Below, piece after piece: positions 21,184 through 31,200 of a stretch of 60,000 nucleotides of DNA. How positions within the stretch are numbered: the first letter of the stretch is position 1; each line of letters begins with the position of its first letter. The notes beneath the pieces are model-generated. The model saw nothing but the letters and a program-made list of their open reading frames with translations, was not told the origin of the DNA and did not search any database. A program made the translations under genes and the position numbers. Where the stretch lies: positions 28,982,427 through 29,042,426 of the forward strand of contig OX442315.1 of the NCBI GenBank assembly GCA_949358305.1. Direction: 5' to 3'. This DNA is from Strigamia acuminata. Its lineage: Eukaryota; Arthropoda; Chilopoda; Geophilomorpha; Linotaeniidae.

Positions 21184-23623
21184 TTAGATAACTTGCAGGA
21201 AACAACAATAAAGTAGATAAATTAGGCACAGATTTATTAATATTAAGGGTTTGATGATGAAAGTACTCGAAGATGGTGCAAACATGCGCCTTTTCATTAA
21301 AACCTCCTCTTTCTTCGGCGTCTTTGATGCAGGGAATGAGATGCCGGCAGGACACGTATATTCGGCTGGGCAAACGAAGGGCGGTTGAGATGTCGACTGT
21401 AATGCAAGGGTTGTTGATTAAGAGCCAAGTTGTTTACGTAGTTTGGATGGTGTTTCATTAACTGGACAGAAGTGGTTTTTCGGGCATTGAATGCAAGATT
21501 GGCTGCCAGAAAAAATGTTGTAATGACCTGGAGGACACACATTGCACATTTCTGCATCTTCTGCAGCTTTGAAATAACCTTAAATATTTAATTTAAAATT
21601 GTCAAAACAATTCCCAAGTGTAAATTCAAATAAATAATTTGTTTATTTCGCTATTCAGTGAGAAAAACAAATTACTTCTTGAGATACTGCTAATGGCAGT
21701 TCATTAACCATTTACCTGGTTTACACGGCTGACATTTGCCATAAGTATTGGGTGCTTTCTCACTTCCAGCTGGACAAGGGCTACAAGCAGCACAAAACGC
21801 TCTAAATAGCGTGACAATAAATTACATTGATTTTTGCTTATTTTGCAGTAAAATAAAGGTATTTCGATTTTACGCGTCACAATAAGTTCCGCGAGGGCAG
21901 AATTCACAAAGATCGTTCTCATCATCGTTCTTCAAACAACCACCTTCACATGGGATTTGAAATTTGCTGCATTTTTCTCGATAGCTACACATTCCTACGG
22001 GGCAGCACGTGCACAAGGAATCATCTGGAATAACAAAAAAGCTTTAAAAAAATTTAAAAAAAAAAAACTTAATTTAATTCACTTAATGAAGCATTGAGAG
22101 GAAGATGCTCGCAGGGAATGCAAAGACTTGGATTGCATTCCGATGGCTCATCAATTCCAATACCATCTACAGCCTTAAATAATCAATCAAGAATAACGAT
22201 TTTTTAACTAAACAATTTTAGTACACTCTGAATGTATACATGTACCGTGCACTCTTTTGCACCCGTGTTATTTGTACTGTAACCATAAGGACATTCTTGA
22301 CACTCCACACCGGTAATTTCAGCTTTAAAAAATCCTTTAAAAAAAATTAATAATTAAAAATTAAAAATTCCACGCCAAACGAATGAACAACCCGCCTTTT
22401 CTGCACTCAGTGCATTGAGTAGCTCCGGATACTGCTGCTTCGTGACCAACATTACACGACATGCATTTGTAGCGGCAATATCGGTGGCTGTATACGTATA
22501 TCAAGCTTAAGTCTTATTTCTTTTGCTTTTATTGTCAGGAATAAAAGTTCAGGCCAATCTTACTTGCAATATTGACCCAATGGACAAGGAAAACACACGT
22601 GAGCAATTTCTTCATCGGAATATCTCAAATAATGGCCTTTCGAGCAAAATAGTTCCATTGGAACGCACAGATGTTGGTGAAGACATTGTTTTGGATTACC
22701 GCAGCAGGTGCACATGGGGTCGGCTGAAAAGTGACGTAAAATCATGATGAGACAATTTGTTCCTAAGCTTTGCCTGTTTTAACGGATCGAGCGAACGTCA
22801 CGAGGCGAATTTTTATTTTAAAAAAATCTCTTCTTCGTGCGCATCCTAAAGTCCTACACACACATTTGTAAGCGCAAATACTAATAAATCAGTTTCTGTT
22901 GCGAAATAATTATTAGGCGTGAGTGAACAATTTTATTGACAGCTGATGGTGGGGCGTGGGAGACGCTTGTCTGTTCGACCTTCTCTCAGGCGGCCCACGG
23001 CGCCAAAAATGTTAGCTACACGCTTGTGTTAACTAATTGATCAGGCACTTCATCAGTCGTGTATAATCAGTGTACACCTGACCAGAAGTTTGGCCGATAC
23101 TTTGAAAGTGCGTTAAGTTGAGAGTATACGCAATTACAGAGGTGGATTTACGATTTGTGGGCCTTTTTAGCAGCCCTTTTTGGGGCCTTGTTTGAAAAAT
23201 ATTTTGAATTAACTTCTGTATTTGTTTAATTATTTATTTTTATATCGCGAGGTCCCTGTAAGCGCCGCTTGGGGTCCTTCTTCTGCGAGAACCGATAAAT
23301 CCGTTCCTGTGTAATTACATCTTTAATCGAATCGGCTTTGATATGTTTTTACTTGGGTTGGGTGCAGTTCTAACTCTGCATTTGACACATTTCCTATTAT
23401 CTGGACACTTTCCCGTAGTGGGTGGCAATTGTTCCTCATCATCGTCATCGGTATTCTCAACGGACTTTGGCCGTAATTGGCTAGCTGAATCAGTTTGATT
23501 AAAAGGAACATCCGAGGTGGTGTGAAGATTTTCTAAACTTGTTGAACTTTGCTCATCAGTGCTCAATTGCAGAGAATTGACCAGAAATAGCATTTGGAAA
23601 AAGTAGATGCATGTCGTCGCCAT
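21184..23623 (-). CDS. Secreted cysteine-rich protein with TNFR/GCC2-GCC3-like repeats
   Basis: Nine predicted exons: 23353-23623, 22564-22723, 22396-22487, 22246-22334, 22083-22173, 21874-22024, 21716-21801, 21438-21578 and 21184-21365 (1263 nt, 420 aa; all phases agree). It starts MATTCIYFFQMLFLVNSLQ, a signal peptide (the ATG at 23623 is chosen because upstream codons lack ATG). A Ser/Thr/Asp-rich linker with a DDDDEE run follows, then many CxxC pairs, often as C-x-x-CP-x-G-x-Y/F-C (for example FPCPLGQYC, ECPYGYSTN, FCPRGTYC, NVCPPGHYN). These resemble TNF-receptor-like or GCC2/GCC3 cysteine-rich modules. Two modules share a CTCC motif. The last 20 or so residues are hydrophobic (LILINLCLIYLLYCC), so the product may be GPI-anchored or single-pass. 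One intron (donor next to 22396) seems to use GC rather than GT. I do not recognise an orthologue. Splicing of the last two exons is the weakest part. Confidence 0.7.
22724..23352 (-). other. Intron 1 of the cysteine-rich gene
   Basis: A 629-bp intron (AA|GTAAAA donor, TTTTCAG acceptor). Its left part is locally GC-rich (about 22940-23010) with no identified function. Its right part contains a short hAT-like MITE (23137-23309). Confidence 0.7.
23129..23317. mobile_element. Short hAT-like MITE
   Basis: The element proper is 23137-23309 (173 bp). Left end CAGAGGTGGATTTACGATTT and right end (reverse complement) CAGGAACGGATTTATCGGTT form imperfect inverted repeats in hAT style. Flanking 8-mers CGCAATTA and TGTAATTA match at 6 of 8 positions and look like a decayed target-site duplication. 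It has no coding capacity and sits inside intron 1 of the cysteine-rich gene. Confidence 0.5.
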
Positions 23624-23629
23624 TTGCAA

Positions 23630-23643
23630 GTTTCCATGGTTAC
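23630..23643. promoter_or_regulatory. Imperfect RFX X-box-like site
   Basis: GTTTCCATGGTTAC, just upstream of the start codon at 23623, matches the two X-box half-sites with one mismatch. It lies in the only 94 bp between this gene and the next. Weak alone, but it is the second such match in this cluster. Confidence 0.25.
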
Positions 23644-23684
23644 TCAAAAAATAACAATCAAATGTCGGAGTGTAATAATATCGC

Positions 23685-23690
23685 TTTATT
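23685..23690 (-). terminator. Poly(A) signal of the 23718-24944 gene
   Basis: AATAAA on the minus strand (TTTATT on plus), 27 nt past the stop codon at 23718. It leaves only about 60 bp before the start codon of the next gene on the same strand. Confidence 0.55.
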
Positions 23691-23717
23691 TAAAATGATT
23701 GTTTTCGACAGAACATT

Positions 23718-24944
23718 TTAAGTCAAATATTCAAGAATCTTCGGCGTAGGTTCAGGAATAACTAACGGGCATAAAAATAATTTAATAAATGCTAATTCAT
23801 TTGTATTTAATACCTTTTCTGGTTTGGGTACACGCGCTGAGTGGAAAATGATTTTTAAATCTTAATTGGTACTCCGATTGGAACACTTTGACGTCAGGTA
23901 GAGGTGGTCCATACACAAACGGGAAAATACCTAGTTTGTTGGGGCTCGCATAGTCTAAATTATACAAAATGGTCGATAAATTTGTGTAATCGGATATACG
24001 AAAACGTGATTGTTTACTCGGGGGCGCGAAGCCAATTCGCTTGAAAGTGGAGAAATCAAAAGGAAGATCTGCTTTAAAATCCCTTGTCAGAAAGGCTGGT
24101 TTAAATGAAAGCGTCAGTTCATTGTCAGGTGGTGGTGGTTTGAATTGTGCGGCGTAGGAAGTCGAAGCTCTCTGTCTGTAGCATTTGAAACCGTCCGCAA
24201 CTGTGAATGGCGAGTCGAGAAGATTGGGTTGTCCGGATTGGGGTTGCGGATCGAAGTCATCTTTTGTAAGACTAACAAAAAAATAAAAATTAATTTTGAT
24301 TTTGGGAAAGGAAAAGTTTTTTTCTTTTTTCTTTTTAATAATAACAAGTATTCAATACTTGAGCTTTTTCAATAGGTCTTCTAATTGCTCATCGCAGGTC
24401 TTTGGTTCAGATTTGAATTTCGAATCCGAGTCGGAATAACCGCAAATCGATGTTGCCTTTCGCTTGCTAATTCCCGGCTTCAAGTAATTATGAGGCTTGA
24501 AAATAATTTTTTTTTTCAGGGGCTAAAACGGAAATAAATTAAAATTTAGGAAGAGTAAACGTTTGAGGAATTTCAAACTTTGTATTGAAACTCGTCGATT
24601 TCGTAAGGCTGATCTGTTCGCACGAAAATATCGTCTCCTTCGGTTTGCTCCCATATTGGTCTACGATGGCTATGTTTAGCACTGTATGAAGAATCAGTTA
24701 TTTTTAAAAATATGTTTTATTCCTTATTTTTATTTTTATTTCTTTATTTCTTTTATTTCTTTGAAATTTTTGTGATTGATTTTTATTTTATTAATATTTA
24801 TTAATATTAGTAGTCAAATGCGTTACATATTTACTGTTTCATATAATATCCTGCATTGGGCGTAGTTGTTCTAATTAAATGTTCCCGGGTAAAAGGAAAT
24901 GAATTTTGATCGATTTTTTTATTGATCTGATTCGAATCGGCCAT
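23718..24944 (-). CDS. Unknown protein, probable ciliary/axonemal
   Basis: Five predicted exons: 24835-24944, 24579-24681, 24359-24495, 23814-24271 and 23718-23761 (852 nt, 283 aa; phases consistent at every junction). The start MADSNQINKKIDQNSFPF lacks a signal peptide, and no membrane segment is seen. The protein is Pro/Tyr/Phe-rich with short linear words (TTTPNAGYYMK, FVRTDQPYEIDEF, ICGYSDSDSKF, FPFVYGPPLP, QSEYQLRFKNHF) and a short charged stretch CDEQLEDLLKKLNL. This style is common among small microtubule inner proteins and sperm/cilia-associated proteins, which often lack folded domains. It lies head-to-head with an axonemal dynein gene across 330 bp containing an X-box match, which supports co-expression in ciliated cells or sperm. 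I do not recognise the orthologue; the ciliary role is inferred from context. Confidence 0.7.
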
Positions 24945-24983
24945 GTTCACCAAGCGTCATATGACGCGTCCTTGGTGTACATG
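24942..24983. repeat. 42-bp near-perfect palindrome over a start codon
   Basis: Outer arms CATGTTCACCAAG (24942-24954) and CTTGGTGTACATG (24971-24983) pair with one mismatch. They enclose a perfect 12-bp palindrome, CGTCATATGACG (24955-24966). The left end overlaps the ATG of the minus-strand gene. The core contains two TGACG half-sites. It may be a regulatory palindrome; no transposon ends are seen. Confidence 0.65.
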
Positions 24984-25274
24984 ACCATGACCTGCCATCT
25001 ATTGGTAGACACGAAACTCGTAATGTTTATTGTATTTACCACGAGACGACTCGGCCAGACCGAGAAACAAGCAAACGAGATGACGCGAGATTTGTTGCCA
25101 TAGTAACTGCATAAACGAATCTTTTAAAGAAAGTTTAACGCTTACTTGTTTTATATAATCACGCGTTTAATATTAATCTGGATGAGATAAAGCTACGAAA
25201 GTGGTAATTTAATGTAAGTTTGGTAATAATAAAAAGTAGTAAATGTTTAACTCTTAATTTTATTCTTCAGAAAA
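24945..25274. promoter_or_regulatory. Bidirectional promoter of the dynein and its partner gene
   Basis: 330 bp separate two divergent start codons (24944 minus, 25275 plus). The region holds the right part of a 42-bp palindrome and a full X-box match (25094-25107). A TTCTTCAG just before ATG 25275 could be the acceptor of a 5' UTR intron in the dynein gene. Confidence 0.6.
25094..25107. promoter_or_regulatory. RFX X-box (GTTGCCATAGTAAC)
   Basis: The 14-mer fits the X-box consensus GTTGCC-N2-RGTAAC with no mismatch. RFX/DAF-19 factors bind X-boxes in promoters of ciliary genes in nematodes, insects and vertebrates. It sits 150 bp from the minus-strand start codon and 168 bp before the dynein start codon. 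Confidence 0.65.
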
Positions 25275-28200
25275 ATGTCTAACGACAATTTTTCCAAGGA
25301 TTTAGCGCGCCAGTTAGCCAGCAAAGGCGCATTAAGCCGTTCACCGCTAACAAATGCAGACAAATCGGGGAAGAAATCGCCGACAAGAACACCTCGATCA
25401 TCCGAAGTACAGCCAGTTAAATTCCGCACCGTTAAAGTACCATTCGAAATTCAACGAATGAAATCAAAATTGGGTTTACCCGAAATTCGCATACCCACGT
25501 CTACTCCTCCACCCGAAACAAAATTTGGTCGGCCCGTCAAAAAGAGTGTGGGCACGTACGAAGAGAGAATGAAAAAAGCCGGATTTGTTAAAGTAGCTGC
25601 TCTTCCTCCTATTCCGAATATTGATCAGCTCAAAGAGGATTTATATACCGATAATTTTTTACTTCAACATCGATTAACAACTACTCTAAAAAATGCTCGG
25701 ATGACGCTTTAGTAATGAATGAATGGAAATATAAGTTAGGATATACATGCCTAATGTTTGAATTGTTTGTTTTAGTACTGAAAGAGGTGTCAGAGTTCGT
25801 GAACACGTTCAAAAAGCAATTAAAGACTACGAAGAAATTCCTGATCCGTATCCTGAATCATCGAACATGGAATTTAAAGTAAGGATTAAAAATTAAAAAG
25901 TTGAATTTTACAAACGTTATCGTAATTTACTTTGAAATTTACATTTAACTCATGCAAAATGAATGATTTTATTAATAGTAAGTGAGTTTAAAATTTCCTT
26001 TATCTGAGTTTTATTTGTGTTTAATCTAAATTTCATTTTATTTTAAAGAATACAATGCAATTTCTCAAGGAACAGTTTTATAAAGCACCTGTGCCACCAT
26101 TAGAAGATCGAGTTTACGAAAGTATATGTCGCCGAATTCCATTAAGCGATAAAATTGTGAATTCAGTGACAATCAGTTTGCTGAATGAATTAGAGATTTC
26201 TATTAGACACGAAGCGGAGGAGAGTTATCGTCATTCAAATTGTAATTGTTCCGTAAATTTAATTAGTATACGATTAAAAGTAATTTTATTTTTAGTGAAA
26301 TTAAGTTTGAATCCAGTTGAACCAGTTGAACCGCCGTTTGAATACGGTTGGCCTATGTAATTTTTTTTTTTTTATATTTTTGTTTAGTTAGTTTTATTTG
26401 ATGTGTAGTAAAATTATTATTTCTTTAAACACAGATTAACACCAGATCCGGAATGGCACGAATCGTTTTTAAGGACTCGAGATTATTTAAAACAAAATTT
26501 ATTTGGACTTCATCCTGCTTTAGCTCGTGTTTTGGGAATTAGTGGTGAATTAATGAATTTGCTCGTTGATTGCTCGAGTTTTAGGTATAGTTTTATTTTA
26601 ATTTTACTCATTTATCATTTACACCGCTTAAAGTTAATGAATTTTATGTTTAATTTTAGAAAGCAAGGATCTGTAGAAGTTACAGTGTTCGCTGAAGAAA
26701 TCCGAAGAAATATTACAAACTCTGAAAACTATTTATTGAAAACGTAATGTATCAATAATTGTTTGTAAATATTCAAATTTTAAACTTTATTTTGCTTTTA
26801 GTTGGTTTGCGAAAATCGTGGATTTATTCCGAGGAGATCGAATTCAGCCGCCGATTAATCCAAAAAAAATAAAGCGATTTTTTAATGCCCTAAATAAATT
26901 AATGGACATTCAAGTTAGTGACATTAACACGGTATTACGGAGATAATTTTAAATTTTGGTGCATTTTTAGGTGAAGAGTTTACTCAGTCGGTCACTTTCC
27001 GCTTACTCGTATCTGTTTCTCGACACTCACGAAGAGTTATTATTCCCCGAGATAAAAATCCAAATGTCTTTGGAAAACTTTGAAATCGATTTTTATCCAA
27101 CTTACGACGATATAGAAAACCTATACATGTCAGTTATAGATTTGGTAAATAATTTTTGCAAATTGTTTACGAAATCGTGTTTTTAACATTCAATTTTTAG
27201 ATCAGTCGCACGGGACAAAATCTACTTACCGTCTCAGCATATCTTAACAATACCAAAGAGCTGCTTGGCACATCATTGAGTGATGACGTTATACAACAGC
27301 ACAGCAAAATTGTATTGTCAACAGTTCGGAAACATTTTGCTCCTTTAAAGACATTACAACAAGATTTGAGTGAGGATACTTTCATGAGTCAAATTTGAAT
27401 TTATATTTATTTTTGTTTCTATCCAGTTGCATTGTACAATTATTTAGTCAATGGTCAAGCAGAGAGGAAACTAAAAAGTTTCTGTGCGCAAGAACACACG
27501 TTTGATGAATACAAGGAGGCATGATTTAATAACGTCTTCGAAGAACATATTTTTCGAATTATAATTTTTTTTTGTTTATTTAGAATGTAGAAACGCTGGA
27601 CGAAACAATCAAAACTATACTGAAGTATGATAATGTTTTGTTTTTTGAGTTGGCTGAAGTTAGCTGTTTGGATTTAAAATATGCGCTCGTTGAAGTGGTT
27701 AAAGGATTCCGCACTTTTTTAATCCAACGAATGCTCACCGATCATAACTACGATAATCAAACGTACTGTAATTTAATTATTTTGTTGTAACAATTTTGGC
27801 TGAAATTCATTGCTATTTAGTATAATGAAACGGTTTAAAACGCTGCAAGAAAGGGCGGATACGATTCCCCAATCGACACAAACTTTACTTAATTTAGTCG
27901 CATACATGGAAAATGCCCGCAAGAAGGATATGCCGATGATGCTGGAAAAGATTACTGTTAGTTAAATGTTTTGTCGTTGTTTTAGAGAGTATTAATTTTT
28001 TGCCTCTTTGTTTTAGGAATCGAAAGAAAGAATGATGTATTTACTAGATGTAGTTCTGTTTGCCGAGCATGAAGTAACTCTTAATAATGATGTAATGATG
28101 CTTCCAAGAAAGTTCGAAGATCTTTTCGACCAAAGCAGCCTGGTATAAATTCGTTTGCTTTTTTTTTAATCAGTGCAATAAATTAAATTAAATTAAATAA

Positions 28201-31200
28201 CTTTTTTAGATCCTCGATACTAATAGAGAAAGATTAGAAGAGGCTTTAACGAGTAGAATTACCAAGATTACGTCAGATTTGGAGATGATGGGACACCGAT
28301 TGACTGAATTGGATGACTATAATGAATTTAATTTAATGGCTCAGTATGCGGCAGATGTAAAAAGTTTGCAAAAACGACTTCAAGATTTTCGAGAACTAGC
28401 TGATGAAATAAACGAAGTATTTTTTCAAATTAATATGTATATTTTATTTTATTTTATTTATTTATTGTTATTATGTGTATTCTATTTTTTTTTTATTAGG
28501 AAGAAGCATTATTTAAAATACCTCCAACAACATTTCCAGAATTGGATAATTTGTTTTCTATTTTGGACCCATTTTCGAAACTCTTTAATCTCATAATGAA
28601 GTGGCAAAGAGCAGAAAAGACGTATTTTTAAATTCTAAATACTAAGTTAAAAAAATAAAAAATTAATTTTGCTTGTTCACATAGGTGGATGGATGGTTTT
28701 CTACTAGAACTCGATGCGGAAGCGGTTGAATCTGCCTGTGACGAAATGGTTAAAGATTTGCAAAAGTTGCAACGTCAATTCAAGATAATTCAAAAGCAGC
28801 ATGCGGAGGAAATGCAAAAAAAAGAGAAGAGAAGGAAAGACAGAATTGATAATTTACCACCGTCGAATCCAATGAGATTATCTGAACAGGCTATAAAATT
28901 CATTGCTTCATTTAAGGTAGAGTAATGCAAATATTGAGATACACGTTTATCTTATTATTTGGACATTACAGTCGACTATTCCCGTTATTGCTATTTTGTG
29001 CTATACTGGAATACGGCAACGCCATTGGGATGCAATGGCCAAAGTTCTAGGTTTTGATGTGACTCCTGATGCAGGTACAACGCTTCGCAAAGCTCTCAAA
29101 TGGGGAATGGAACCCCATTTGGAGAAACTAGAGTACATCAGAGTTTCAGCAATAAAAGTAAATTTGAATTAAATTTGTTGACATTCGTGAATTTGCTGTA
29201 AAGTTAAGTAAAATCTTGTAGGAATTTGGACTGGAGAAAGCATTGATTAAAATGATTGGCGATTGGGAAGGAATTGAATTCCAGTTTGCCTTGTATAAAG
29301 ACTCTGGAATACCTATGCTTAAGCAAACGGAAGATATTCAGGTTTTGCTGGACGAACAGATAATGAAAACTCAAGTAATTAAGAGCTCACCGAATGTTAA
29401 ACCATTTGAAGTGGAGGTTAAGGTAACGGGTCGATTTATTTAATCAAAAAAATAAATATTAATGACTAAATTAAATGTTTTAAAGGAATGGGATGATACA
29501 CTGCAACGTCTAGCAACTACGTTAGATGAATGGCAGAAAGTGCAGATGAATTGGATGTATCTGGAAAATATTTTTGCCTCGCCCGACATTAATCAACAAA
29601 TGCCAGAGGAAGGAAAATTGTTTACTGCGGTGGACAGAGTATGGAAGGACACGATGAAAGGATTGGCGGCGGACGTAGCTTACGTAAGTTCATTTACTAA
29701 GTAATAATGTAAATTATTTAACACTAAAACAAAATTATCATAAGTATATTACGTTAAGTTTGCTGGACTCCATAGAAGAAAGAGGATGAAAATGAGAATG
29801 GTAGTTTATAAGCTTGTACTTTGTGATGCTTAATTATTATACTTAAAAAATAAATAAATATAAAGTTAAAATGAAAATAAAACACTTGATTACTGAATTT
29901 CAGGTAATAGAAACTGTTACGGAAGTGGGTTTTATGGAGCAATGGGTAGAATGCAATCAAATGCTAGATCAAATTTTAATCGGCCTAAATTTGTATTTGG
30001 AAAAGAAGCGAGTCTTTTTTCCAAGGTACGGCAGATATTTAGTGCGAGATACAATGTTTTTTTTAATGAATGTATTAATCTACGTGTACATTATATTCAT
30101 TAAGTGTGTGGTGTTTATTTATTTTTTATTATAGACCATTGATTTCGTTCTCCAAAAATTTAATTCGCAGAAAGTCTTTTGAAGATACACCATCATCTTT
30201 ATTCGAATTAAATTTGAAGCGATCATTTAGCGTTTAGTTTAATTGTAAAATGGTGAATTTTTTTTATCTTTAATAGTGATTTGTGATTTATTTTTGTAGG
30301 TTTTTCTTTTTATCCAATGATGAGATTCTTGAAATTTTATCGGAAACTAAAGATCCTACTCGCGTTCAGCCTCATTTGAAGAAATGTTTTGAGGGAATAT
30401 CCCGATTAGAATTTACGAAAAAATTAGAAATTGTATCCATGTTTAGTGGTGAAGGAGAGAATATCAAATATCTCACTGTAATTGACACAAACGAAGCAAG
30501 AGGAGCGGTCGAAAAATGGCTTATACAAGTAAATTAATTTTAAAAATTATCGTTATTTTTTATGCCTGATGAATTACTGATTGTTGCAGGTGCAAGAAAA
30601 AATGCTTATTGCTGTACGCGATGAAATTGACCGTTCTAAAGATGTACGTAGGCACTGAACAATGATTATTTTATCCGACGAATAAAATATAATTGCCAAT
30701 TAATAGGATTACGATCAGCTACCGCGTGAACAGTGGGTTATATCATGGCCTGGACAAGTGGTGTTATGCGTTTCATCAATTTATTGGACAGCAGAGGTGC
30801 ACGAGACGTTACCAGGGGGTCGAGAGATGTTGGAAGGCCATGTTAAGGTTCTAAACGATCAGATTGGTGAGATAATTACTTTGGTTCGAGGGAAATTGTC
30901 CAAGCAAGCCAGAATTACGCTCGGTGCTTTAGTTGTGGTTGATGTGCATGCGCGGGATGTTGTGTTACAATTGGCAAGTTTGGGTAAATGCAAAAATGAG
31001 TGGGTTTTTAATTTTGATTGCTGATTGATTGGAATATTTCTAGGCATTGACAATGAAGCCGATTTTGAATGGCTAGCCCAGTTACGATATTATTGGGATG
31101 ACGATGAGGTGCGCGTAAGAATCACAAATGCGGAAGTTAATTACGCTTACGAATATCTAGGCAATTCACCGAGGTGAGTTTCAATGCATTAATAAGATAA

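Noticed and set aside
30027-30298. Extra dynein exon within 30135-30235
   Set aside because: Splicing AAG|G from 30025 to 30299 directly gives [12 protein letters not shown], the conserved dynein linker sequence, so the intervening piece is intron.
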